A stretch of 64,000 nt of DNA from Aphelidium insulamus (Eukaryota; Aphelidiomycota; Aphelidea; Aphelidiaceae): assembly GCA_036784855.1 (NCBI GenBank), contig JAZDSV010000020.1:1-64000 (forward strand). Reading direction: 5' to 3'. Shown one piece after another: positions 1 to 9,977 of the stretch. Each line of letters opens with the position of its first letter. Within the stretch, counting starts at the first letter, position 1. The notes below the pieces were generated by a model, which was not told the origin of the DNA, ran no database searches, and was given only the letters and a program-made list of their open reading frames with translations. Position numbers and translations under genes: made by a program.

Positions 1-941
1 TCCCGGCAGATTGGAATACACGGTTGGAGGCTATATATAGTTACAACCGCGTGCTAGCTGTGCGCGATTACTTTGTCTCGCTAAATCCACTGGCGCCTGA
101 AACACTAGTTGAGGGCTCGTTAAGTACCCTGGTTGCAATGATTGCCGAAGCATTGGGGCTGATTATCATAAATATTGGCGCCCAACGGTACGGTGTCGGC
201 GGACTGTTGGCTGGTCATCCCAATCATGCAGTCGTCGGCGTGACTGATACTGCCTACTCGGAACTCGGCTCGCCGCATGCGCGCCTCATTTCGGAGATAA
301 AGACAGAACAAACTTTCACCGACTTGGACCTTTGGTACCGTGGTTCGCGCGGCTGCCAGTTGTTGGCCGGCATGTATTGGGCAGGCTGCCCGGCGATACT
401 TGTAACGCAGCGCAAGTTCAAGTTTGCGGTCCAAAGCGACCACCAGGTGGCCGTGTTTCCTGCTGGCTTGGCTTACGGACGCACGAACATGAACGACTTT
501 CTTGGCGCGATTGCTCTGTGTCTTTTGTCGAGAGTTGAGCGCGTGGAATCCGGGCTGCCTGGCAATGTTGTTGCATCCCCTGCCGGCAGTTTCGTGCACC
601 CTGAATTGCAGCAGTTTGCTACAAACCCCCGTGAGCGAAAGGACCGTCGAGACAAAGGCGAGCATTTATTTACAATGTTCAATCTTTTGCTTTCAGCTTA
701 ACAAATAGGGAAGCGGCCACCGCAAATGGAAGACTCGCCGACACCCGCCCCGCGCCGTAAAGCGACGGAATCATTGTCACAGGCCATATTCTTGCTGTCT
801 CCAGAGCAAGTTGAGGAGACCCTAGCAGAGCGGCATGCACTGGAGGTGGCGGCAGCGTCGTTGTCGTTGGAGTCCCAACCGACCTCTGCCGTAAATTGGT
901 TAGCGGCCGAGGAGGCGCTTCTTGCTGCGAAAAAGGACTAG
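1..941 (+). CDS. Multi-copy PD-(D/E)XK-like nuclease family protein, copy A (5' end outside window)
   Basis: Exons are about 1..630 and 709..941, reading in from the window edge. The core has a conserved Glu in LVEGS, an Asp in GVTD, then SEIKTEQ (the E-x-K of the PD-(D/E)XK fold), and a following helix with Gln (QLLAGMYWAG) before a hydrophobic strand (PAILVTQ). This order fits restriction-endonuclease-like folds; the assignment is inference from motif order. The first reading frame ends in TAA at 699-701, but a 78-nt GTGAGC..AAATAG intron (631..708) keeps the frame into the Ala/Glu-rich tail that begins near the ATG at 726. Residues around the first Glu differ from copies B and C, while nearly everything from about 170 onward is identical to them. 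Function unknown; it could be related to retrotransposon-hot-spot or Crinkler-type nucleases. Confidence 0.62.
631..708 (+). other. Predicted 78-nt intron in copy A
   Basis: Donor GTGAGC after AACCCCC, branch-like CTTAAC, acceptor AAATAG. Removal skips the TAA at 699-701 and keeps the frame into the 709-941 exon. The same intron in copy C (9558..9635) gives a complete 415-codon frame, which supports it. Confidence 0.6.
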
Positions 942-1275
942 TTTGTTTCACTGCACTTCAAAATAATAAAGCATGTTTCGTTCGCGGCGCGGAGGCTGTG
1001 CTTGTTATGGCAAGCCTGTGCCCCACTGGTGGCACTGGGCCAGAGGCGGTGCTGTCAGCTGCAACCCTAGTAGAGACCTACCATCAGCGGGCCCACTTAC
1101 TCCGAAAACCAGACGTAGATGACAAAATTGGCAAGGTAGCCCCAAGTATACACTTGCTTATACAAGGTTTATGGCAACAAGAAAGATATTGCTGCTCAAA
1201 CTGCGTTAGGTATTATAACTTACCTGGAAACCGCCCGTACTTCACAAAATTATTATTATTATTATTATTATTATT
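942..1275 (+). repeat. Conserved 3' module of the repeat unit with (TTA)n tail, copy A
   Basis: About 300 bp after the copy A stop are nearly identical to 7614-7985 after copy B and end in a trinucleotide (ATT/TTA) run at about 1249-1275. An open frame through it is conserved in both copies and contains a CCSNC motif, but no family is recognised. The simple-repeat tail resembles the 3' end of a LINE-mobilised element, so the nuclease gene and this module may move as one unit. Copy C lacks this module. Confidence 0.6.
965..970 (+). terminator. AATAAA polyadenylation signal, copy A
   Basis: AATAAA lies 24 nt after the stop codon of copy A and is repeated at the same place in copy B. Confidence 0.45.
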
Positions 1276-1323
1276 GTTGCACAAGATCACGACCCACCTG
1301 CGCAGTGGTGTGGGTGAGGCAGT

Positions 1324-2631
1324 CATGCGGAGCCCCAGCCTGCGTGGGCGCCCATCAGTACGCACCTTGAATTTGACCAAGTCGCACACGTTGCGCCAGG
1401 GACTGTGTACGCCCACGCTTGCCTCAAACACACCAGGCAAGCAGCACCAAGATAGCCGCGACTGTCCTCTGGTGTTGGGAATGCCAGCATGCAGCAACCC
1501 GCCACCCCCCGATGACCACATCATGCCGCCACACAATTCCGGGGGAGAGCCCGCCATAGTGCCAGCCAGTGGAGTGCCAGGGGTCCTCTGCGACACCCGT
1601 GCTGTGAAAGAGCGCCTTGCACCGGGCCTGAGCCCACCCGGTGGCAAGAGCAGCCATCACGGACAGGCCACGGATGGAAAAGGCCGAGAGCAGTGCATGG
1701 ATGGGAAGCAGCAGGAAGAAAAACTGTCGCGATTGTTGCCGCAGCCCCCCAAAACCCCTGAACAAAAGGGCGCGTCATTCATGGCAGCACGGCTGCCCTG
1801 ACGGAGCTGCTTGGAGTGCAGGCGGCCAAGATTGATGAACAGGCCGCCGCAATTAAACAGCTGACCGCCGATCTGCAAGAGTCCAAACAGCAATACCTCA
1901 CTCTATTGAAGGAGTTACAGGTGCAGCAGATGGCGGTGCTGAAGGAGGTGAAGGCTCTGCATGCCGACACCCATGCGCAGACCAAACACATTTGCACAGA
2001 GGTTGTGGCGGCAACAAAGACAGCCGCAGCAGCCTCGGCAAAGGGAGGACGCCCCACAACTAGCCGTCGTGATCACCGCTCGTATGCTGAGGCCACCAGT
2101 CCCACCAGAAGCCGTGCAGCACCAGTTAATCTGGTTGCCAGAAGCACCACAAAGCCTACTCTACATAAAGTGGCCAGTGCTGAGCGTGCTGAAAGCCGCC
2201 GAGCTGTGCTTCACCGCGTGCCTGCATGGGCGTCTGAGCAGGAAATACAGACCGCCACAGGGTGCATCACGTACAAGTGGCTGGGCCAGCGCAACACTCC
2301 CAATGAGTTGGTGCAGATGTCGCTGGTGCTGAGCTTCAGCAAGGCCAGTGAAGTGGCAGACCTGGTGGCCCAACGCACAGTGCATCTTGCCAATGCCGTA
2401 TGCCCCACAGATGCTTATCGCCCACGCAGTCGTGTGCGCCGCTGTCTGAAGTGCTGGAAGTTGGACCACCGCACCCAGCAGTGCAAGGCCAATGTGCCAA
2501 AGTGTGGACGCTGCAGTGGACGCCATGCAACCAAAGCCTGCACAGTTCAGCCCACGGACATCAATGCACACCACTGCACCAACTGTGATGGCAAACACCC
2601 CGCCTGGTCACTCGAGTGTGCCAAGAATTGA
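1324..2631 (+). pseudogene. LINE ORF1, gag-like CCHC zinc-knuckle protein (one frame break)
   Basis: The C-terminal part shows several Cys/His knuckles (CLKCWKLDHRTQQC, CGRCSGRHATKAC and a third CTNC..H..C). Upstream is a coiled-coil stretch rich in Gln, Leu and Lys. The N-terminal part continues upstream in another frame ending at 1801, and the two join naturally near 1790, implying a one-base change in this copy. The start is uncertain; the ATG at 1324 follows the LINE 5' end. ORF1 proteins of this kind bind element RNA into particles. Confidence 0.7.
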
Positions 2632-2751
2632 CGGGCGCCGCATCCAGCCACCGCAGCCGCAACAAGAACAGCATTAATGCGCAGCACTGCCACTGGAACC
2701 AATGTGCAGTGATTGTGAACGGCGTTTCAGTGTCTTGATTCAGATGCAGAT

Positions 2752-2805
2752 TCACACACACTCACACATGCGCACTCACGCACACACACACACACCACAC
2801 TACAC
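2752..2805 (+). repeat. CA-rich tract between LINE ORF1 and ORF2
   Basis: An imperfect (CA)n stretch lies directly before the ATG of ORF2 at 2812. Similar tracts precede several host start codons in this window. Confidence 0.6.
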
Positions 2806-2811
2806 TGAAAA

Positions 2812-5800
2812 ATGATCCAGAAAAATCCAAAAAAATTGAACATTGTCCAGCTAAATGCCTGGAACAGTCCGGCCGTCTTTGAGGTGGCACTCAACATCAT
2901 GGTCCGGCACGACGTTCACATCGTCGCATTCCAGGAACCACCACGCCATACGCAGGCAAACCAGCGCCTCTACACACACAGCGCATGGCGTTTTTATCAC
3001 CCGCCCGACACGAATTTTCGCGTCGCCTTTGCCGTATCGGCCGCACGCGACGTAAACATCGAGCTGTTGTCCGAGATGGACTCACCATACACACAGGCAA
3101 TGACAGTCCAAAGCGGCGCGGTAGTAATCTTCAACGTGTACCAACAGCCGAACGGCCGCGACGCCATTGATCTTATTGCTCGCATGGCCAGCGCACACAC
3201 ACAGTCGCCGCGTATTTTGCTGGGAGACTTAAATGCGCACCACCCGCAGTGGTCTGAGCAACGCCACGGCACAAATCTTGCTGGAACAGCAAAAGCGGAA
3301 CTGCTTTCCGACGGATTTGCACTATTAACACAGCCACAAACACCCACATACTGCCGAACAAAGGGCAGCTCAACAGTCGACCTGACGTTGGCCGACAGTC
3401 GAGCAGCACGTCTAATTACATCGTGCTCGATTGCCCGCCACATTGATGCCGCCTCGGATCATCTGCTGATTTTGACTAGCATTGTTTTATCGGCGCAAGA
3501 TCATCCGTGTGGAGCTCCACGGCCAAACTGGCGCCGGTAGATAGGACCGCAGTGTGCAGTGATCTGACACAGCGCCTCCACAATGCACTGGGCGCTTTTC
3601 ACATTGACAACACCGGCGATGTTGACATGTACTCGTATTGTCTGCTTGCCGCGGTACAGGAAACCATTGACCGCACAATTCCTACTCTACGGCCATCAGT
3701 CCGAGCTCAGGCTTGGTGGAACGCCGAGATTGACGAGTGTCGCAAGCATGTGGCTAGACTACGGCACTCCATGCAAAAGCACCGCACGCCGGGTAATGCT
3801 ACAGCATGGCGGGATGCGCGGCGGAGCCTACATCGCAAAATTGCAACCGCGAAGCAAATGCTGTGGCAAGAAATGACGGCGACGGACGACCCGAAACAGC
3901 TGTGGCGCATGGTGAACTCGCTTAAGGCAGCGCCGCGGACTCAATCACTGCCCACACTTGTCTCGGACGGCCAGCAGCATGTGACAGAAAACGCCAAGTT
4001 GCAATGTCTCGCCTCGTCATTCTTCCCACCACGTCCGGCTCATATTCCGATCCTTGACCGTGTTGCACCTGGCTGTGCTGATAGTGCCCCCCAGCATAAC
4101 AGCCGTGGAGATTGAGGCCGTGTTACGCGATGCCGCCGCATATAACGCACCTGGTCCAGATCGGATCCCTTACAAATACTGGCAGAGCGTCTGGCCAGTG
4201 GCTGGAGCCTACATTGTCCAACTACTCAACGCATGCCTACAGTATAGCCACTTGCCGCCACCATTTAAAGTCGGCATAACCATGATTGTACCAAAGAGCG
4301 GCAAGTCGGACTACACCAGCACTCGAGCATATCGCCCTATCACCATGCTGCCCACGCGTGCAAAGCTGATGGAGGGTGTGATGGCCCGACGACTGGCGTT
4401 CTATGCCGAGAGTCGCTATCTGCTTCCAGCATCGCAATATGGCTTCCGGGCGCACGCTCATGCGAACAAGCGGTGCATTGTTTGGTGCAGCAGGTGCAGC
4501 AAGGTTGGAGACGCAAGCAAACAACGACTGCAGTGTTTCTGGATGTCAAAGGCGCATATGACACAGTACTGCATGACCGCCTGCTGCACTGTCTGTCTGC
4601 ATCTGCACTGCCGCCACAATTTGTCAACTACACCGCTGCATTTCTGAAAGGGCGTCGAGCTATCCTTACCTCGCCCACCGGCCAGAGCATGGACATAGCG
4701 CTTGACATGGGGCGCCACAAGGATCGCCACTCTCCCCGATTCTCTACTTGTTCTACAATGCACCGGCGTTTGACATCTTGCGTGAGAACGGGGCTCGAGT
4801 GATTGGCTTTGCGGACGACTTGACATGCACTGTCTCGTCCAGGTCCACGGCGAAAAATGTGCGGATTCTTGAGAATGCCATTAAAAAGCTGCAAGAGCAA
4901 TGGAGCCGCCCATTCAACCAGCAGCTTGAACCCACAAAGTCCGTTCTGCTCCACTTCACCGGTAGGAAACAGCGACCACAGCTGCCGGACCTGCACATCT
5001 CGGACACAGCAATTAGGGCGTCGCAAACCGCCCGCATGCTGGGCGTGCAAGTCGACAGCAAGCTGAACTGGAAAACACATGTGCACATGGCAACTGGCAA
5101 GGCCTCGCGTGCCCTTAACTCCATCATTCACGCCGGTAACAGTATGTGGGAGCCTCTCTGCTGACACGAAGACATCTTGCAATGTCCATGATTATTCCGG
5201 TGCTAACTTATGCTGCGACTGCGTGGTCTCCGACGGCGCTACAATACACAACACGTATATCGGACATGGAGGCCGAGTATCGCCGAGTGCTGCTGTGGAT
5301 AACGGGAGCCCTGAAGTGCACACCAACTCATGCACTACTAGCTGAGGCGGGCATGCTACCTCTGTCAATTCTGCTACGACAGACAGCCGAAATGCAGTGG
5401 ACAACCTGGATGTCCTACCCACGTCACCACCCTGCTAGGCAACAAGTAGATGCTACGCTGGCACTCCGGGACAAGAGGAAGTGTTACTGCGAGCCAGGCG
5501 AGATTCTGACTGACCAGATTAATAGCTATATCTGGCCAGCACTGCCCGAGACCGCAACGCACTCACATCCCCCATGGCTGCCGCGGGCTCCGCCAAGTCT
5601 CACAGTTCAAGTCGCCCCAACCGCAGAAGCTGCTCTGACCAGCTGGCTCACTACACATGAATATTATGTCAAACGGGGATGAGTACTGTATACAGCCATT
5701 CACACATCGGCCCAAGGAAGTGCACTGGCATGCTTACAGCAGGAGCAGCACAGCGGGATTACGGCATTCAAAAACCCAATATTCTACCAGCAAAATCAGG

Positions 5801-6255
5801 CGGAATTAGCAGCAATTGTGGCAGCTGTGTGCCGCGCTGCAGCAGAAAAGTGTCATCGACCAGTTGTTATATGGTGTCAGGATCGAGCTACAGTGCAAAG
5901 TCTTTGCCACCTGGCAGTCAGCAAGTCACCACTGGCACACCAGTTGAATCAGCTGTTGTGCACACTAACACAGGAAGTCACGGTCCACTGGCTTCCTCAT
6001 ATGCCGCACCATGCTTCTCCAGTAAATTCTGCTTATGCCGCCGCCCGGGTAGCAGCCACCAACCACACAGTGCCACTTTTTGATCTGCATGAAGGCCTCC
6101 GACTGAATGATGCCAAGCATAGTATACAACGCCAAGCTTGGCAGCAACATCAAGCCAAGTGGGAGACAGAGCAAAAGCTGAATGAGTCATCGCTATACTA
6201 TGATGACATTCTCTTGGGCCCGGCTCTCTTACAGCGTCTGCATGCTCGCCACTAG
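2812..6255 (+). pseudogene. LINE ORF2 polyprotein: APE endonuclease, reverse transcriptase, RNase H (broken)
   Basis: The APE part starts at the ATG at 2812 and shows LNIVQLNAWN, VAFQEPP, LLGDLNAHHPQW and a late ASDHLLI, matching exonuclease-endonuclease-phosphatase motifs. The RT part has NAPGPDRIPY, the YRPITML block, YGFR, FLDVKGAYD and the catalytic FADD. The RNase H part retains the Glu (NQAELAAI), an Asp and a His, but the usual first catalytic Asp in YTDGS reads YTAIH. The frame changes near 3540, 4080, 4480, 4750 and 5150, and an in-frame TGA lies at 5680. ORF2 would copy the element by target-primed reverse transcription. Confidence 0.85.
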
Positions 6256-6277
6256 ACGACAGTCGAGACTGACTGAA

Positions 6278-7624
6278 ATTGACTGAAATCCATCGCGTGA
6301 TGTTTACGCCGCCGCCGCCGCTGCCGCCGCCACAGCAGCCAGCCACTCAAGTTGAACCACCAACCATTTGGCGTCACGTGTGGGAGAGTGACGGTGAATC
6401 AGATATCGAGTCCGAAGTGTCAGTCATTGTCGAAGACGATACCTTCGAGCACCCCGTGTATGATTCGGTCGCTGATTTCGCGCGCCATGTCGACACCAAC
6501 ACAACGAATTGCGCGAGACTACTCACCACGGCCGTCACGAAGTCGGTCCAAATGTGGGAAAACACGTCATCACCACGCCGTCAGCCTCGAAGATCGCGTC
6601 TAGAAACCTGTTCCCAGCCCTATACACCAATTGCCACTACATCGGCGATTTGGAGAACTTGGCAGAGCTCTTGCGCGTCCCGGCAGATTGGAATACAGGG
6701 TTGGAGGCTGTATATATTACAACCGCGTCCAAATCTTTCACGATTACTTTGTGTCACTAAATCCGCTGGCGCCTGAAACTCTAGTTGAGGGCTCGTTCAC
6801 TTCCCTGGTCTTCGTGATAGCAGAAGCATTGGGGCTGAATGTGAAATCTATTGGCGCCCAACGGTATGGTGTCGGCGGACTGTTGGCTGGTCATCCCAAT
6901 CATGCAGTCGTCGGCGTGACTGATACTGCCTACTCGGAACTCGGCTCGCCGCATGCGCGCCTCATTTCGGAGATAAAGACAGAACAAACTTTCACCGACT
7001 TGGACCTTTGGTACCGTGGTTCGCGCGGCTGCCAGTTGTTGGCCGGCATGTACTGGGCAGGCTGCCCGGCGATACTTGTAACGCAGCGCAAGTTCAAGTT
7101 TGCGGTCCAAAGCGACCACCAGGTGGCCGTGTTTCCTGCTGGCTTGGCATACGGACGCACGAACATGAACGACTTTCTTGGCGCGATTGCTCTGTGTCTT
7201 TTGTCGAGAGTTGAGCGCGTGGAATCCGGGCTGCCTGGCAATGTTGTTGCATCCCCTGCCGGCAGTTTCGTGCACCCTGAATTGCAGCAGTTTGCTACAA
7301 ACCCCCGTGAGCGAAAGGACCGTCGAGACAAAGGCGAGCATTTATTTACAATGTTCAATCTTAAGCTGAAAGCAAAAGATTGAACATTCCACCGCAAATG
7401 GAAGACTCGCCGACACCCGCCCCGCGCCGTAAAGCGACGGAATCATTGTCACAGGCCATATTCTTGCTGTCTCCAGAGCAAGTTGAGGAGACCCTAGCAG
7501 AACGGCATGCACTGGAGGTGGCGGCAGCGTCGTTGTCGTTGGAGTCCCAACCGACCTCTGCCGTAAATTGGTTAGCGGCCGAGGAGGCGCTTCCTGCTGC
7601 GAAAAAGGACTAGTTTGTTTCACT
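6278..7624 (+). pseudogene. PD-(D/E)XK-like multi-copy gene, copy B (broken)
   Basis: This copy is homologous to copy C (8521-9868) from TGACTGAAATCC onward, with the same Pro-run N-terminus, acidic segment and nuclease-like core. It carries about three disruptions relative to copy C, including a structural rearrangement at 7350-7388 that replaces the intron end with an inverted duplicate. From about 6852 to 7349 it is nearly identical to copies A and C. It begins immediately after the LINE 3' end. It is unlikely to make the full protein. Confidence 0.65.
7350..7388. repeat. Foldback (13-nt arms) created by a local template switch in copy B
   Basis: Positions 7350-7362 and 7376-7388 are perfect reverse complements separated by 13 nt. 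The segment 7363-7388 is the exact reverse complement of the homologous 26 nt of copy A (675-700). The normal sequence that follows in copies A and C is missing here. Confidence 0.85.
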
Positions 7625-7926
7625 GCACTTTAAAATAATAAAGCATGTTTCGTTCGCGGCGCGGAGGCTGTGCTTGTTATGGCAAGCCTGTGCCCCACTG
7701 GTGGCACTGGGCCAGAGGCGGTGCTGTCAGCTGCAACCCTAGTAGAGACCTACCATCAGCGGGCCCACTTACTCCGAAAACCAGACGTAGATGACAAAAT
7801 TGGCAAGGTAGCCCCAAGTATACACTTGCTTATACAAGGTTTATGGCAACAAGAAAGATATTGCTGCTCAAACTGCATTAGGTATTATAACTTACCTGGA
7901 AACCGCCCGTACTCATTGCTTCACAA

Positions 7927-7959
<33 letters not shown>

Positions 7960-7985
7960 GTTATTGTTATTATTATTATTATTAT
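7614..7985 (+). repeat. Conserved 3' module with (TTA)n tail, copy B
   Basis: Nearly identical to 942-1275, including AATAAA at 7637-7642, with a longer (TTA)n run at about 7928-7985 interrupted by TTG. A 7-bp difference lies just before the run. Same open frame as in copy A. Confidence 0.6.
7637..7642 (+). terminator. AATAAA polyadenylation signal, copy B
   Basis: Same position relative to the stop codon as in copy A. Confidence 0.4.
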
Positions 7986-8366
7986 GAAACCCCCTAATAA
8001 CTTCACGCATTATCATCTTCGTCATATGATCAGGCTTGAAATTTACATTGAATCCCAAATTTTGAGCGAGGTATTGGAAGATTTCACGTCATGACTAGTA
8101 CGCACGGCGCCCTGTGTACCAGCGCATATTCCCACCGCGGCGTGAACACCTACCGGCACGGATGATCGGCAAACTGCTGCCGCTTTGTATGACGACAGCG
8201 AAAACAGTGGAGAATTTCTTTGGAATACTCACAACGGTAGCCAGCGGTTTCCCCAGCTGAGCGCCCGTCAGCCATAAATCATATGACAATCACCTTACGT
8301 ATTATCTGATATAATATAAATCACAATTTCCACTTCGTGCGGCTAGACAGGTTCTTGCGCAAGCGG

Positions 8367-8400
<34 letters not shown>

Positions 8401-8520
8401 CTCTCAGTTAACGCCGCTCAGTAACGTTCCCCGTCACACGTGAAATGTGGAAATGTTACGAAAGCCCACCGCGCGGCATTTACGGGATAATTTAAGGGGA
8501 TGAATACCCAGGGTTAGGGG
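7986..8520. other. Unassigned spacer between copies B and C
   Basis: No convincing gene. It contains an (AT)n run at about 8371-8398. A 64-codon minus-strand frame (8095-8289) could be a transposase remnant, but the similarity is too weak to assert. The spacer ends where copy C homology begins at about 8521. Confidence 0.5.
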
Positions 8521-8542
8521 ATTGACTGAAATCCATCGCGTG

Positions 8543-9868
8543 ATGTTTACGCCGCCGCCGCCGCCGCCGCCACAGCAGCCAGCCACTCAAGTTGAACCAC
8601 CAACCATTTGGCGTCACGTGCGGGAGAGTGACGGTGAATCAGATATCGAGTCCGAAGCGTCTGTCATTGTCGAAGACGATACCTTCGAGCACCCCGTGTA
8701 CGATGCGGTCGCTGATTTCGCGCGCCATGTCGACACCAACACGACGAATTGCGCGAGACTACTCGCCACGGCCGTCACGAAGCGGATTGATGTCGGTCCA
8801 AATGTGGGAAAACACGTCATCACCGCGCCGTCAGCCTCAAAGATCGCGTCTAGAAACCTGTTCCCGGCCCTATACACCAATTGCCACTACATCGGCGATT
8901 TGGAGAACTTGGCAGAGCTCTTGCGCGTCCCGGCAGATTGGAATACACGGTTGGAGGCTGTATATATTAACAACCGCGTCCAAATCTTTCGCGATGACTT
9001 TGTGTCACTAAATCCGCTGGCGCCTGAAACTCTAGTTGAGGGCTCGTTCATTTCCTTGGTTTTACGAATAGGAGATGCATTGGGGCTGAATGTGATATCT
9101 ATTGGCGCCCAACGGTATGGTGTCGGCGGACTGTTGGCTGGTCATCCCAATCATGCAGTCGTCGGCGTGACTGATACTGCCTACTCGGAACTCGGCTCGC
9201 CGCATGCGCGCCTCATTTCGGAGATAAAGACAGAACAAACTTTCACCGACTTGGACCTTTGGTACCATGGTTCGCGCGGCTGCCAGTTGTTGGCCGGCAT
9301 GTACTGGGCAGGCTGCCCGGCGATACTTGTAACGCAGCGCAAGTTCAAGTTTGCGGTCCAAAGCGACCACCAGGTGGCCGTGTTTCCTGCTGGCTTGGCT
9401 TACGGACGCACGAACATGAACGACTTTCTTGGCGCGATTGCTCTGTGTCTTTTGTCGAGAGTTGAGCGCGTGGAATCCGGGCTGCCTGGCAATGTTGTTG
9501 CATCCCCTGCCGGCAGTTTCGTGCACCCTGAATTGCAGCAGTTTGCTACAAACCCCCGTGAGCGAAAGGACCGTCGAGGCAAATACGAGCATTTATTTAC
9601 AATGTTCAATCTTTTGCTTTCAGCTTAACAAATAGGGAAGCGGCCACCGCAAATGGAAGACTCGCCGACACCCGCCCCGCGCCGTAAAGCGACGGAATCA
9701 TTGTCACAGGCCATATTCTTGCTGTCTCCAGAGCAAGTTGAGGAGACCCTAGCAGAACGGCATGCACTGGAGGTGGGGGCAGCGTCGTTGTCGTTGGAGT
9801 CCCAACCGACCTCTGCCGTAAATTGGTTAGCGGCCGAGGAGGCGCTTCTTGCTGCGAAAAAGGACTAG
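8543..9868 (+). CDS. PD-(D/E)XK-like multi-copy protein, copy C (apparently intact)
   Basis: Exons 8543..9557 and 9636..9868 give 415 aa. The ATG at 8543 is the first in frame. N-terminus: proline run then an acidic stretch (ESDGESDIESE). Middle: a helical domain ending in PADWNTRLEAVY. Core: Glu in LVEGS, Asp in GVTD, SEIKTEQ, then the Gln helix and ILVTQ strand, the usual order of PD-(D/E)XK catalytic residues. The C-terminal 70 residues are Ala/Glu/Leu-rich. The 78-nt intron (GTGAGC..AAATAG) joins the frames and keeps both exons in phase. Without splicing, translation would stop at 9628. The core is my inference from motif order; no substrate can be given. It lacks the (TTA)n 3' module found after copies A and B. 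Confidence 0.65.
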
Positions 9869-9977
9869 TTTGTTTCAACGAATGGCGAGTGGAAGTGGAA
9901 GATGCACAGCAGCCAGACGCGAACGTGACTACTGAGTTGATATATATGTATATATACACATTTCATTGATTAAATAA

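Larger units (their letters stand above)
1276..6270 (+). mobile_element. LINE (APE/RT/RNase H class, I/Jockey/Tad-like), nearly full length, decayed
   Basis: The element runs from just after the (TTA)n tail of copy A to about the start of copy B. Order: 5' region, ORF1 with CCHC knuckles (ends 2631), a CA-rich spacer, then ORF2 with APE endonuclease (2812-3540), RT (about 4080-5160), a linker region and RNase H (about 5683-6255). ORF2 is split over several frames, with about six disruptions in total, so this copy is inactive. The domain set (CCHC gag, APE, RT, RNase H) fits the I/Jockey/Tad1 group, Tad1 being the usual fungal clade. No clear poly(A) tail or target duplication is seen; a 10-bp direct repeat TGACTGAAAT occurs twice at the 3' junction. 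Confidence 0.85.

Noticed and set aside
120-665. 181-codon minus-strand frame opposite copy A (and its equivalents opposite B and C)
   Set aside because: It mirrors the conserved plus-strand nuclease-like frame; no motif, and repeated only because the plus strand is conserved.
4054-5682. RT region as an LTR retroelement
   Set aside because: APE endonuclease, CCHC ORF1 and separate ORF2 with RNase H show a LINE; no LTRs, protease or integrase seen.
8095-8289. Possible pogo/Tc1 transposase fragment
   Set aside because: Only a weak look of a DDE-like segment over about 20 residues; no flanking inverted repeats.
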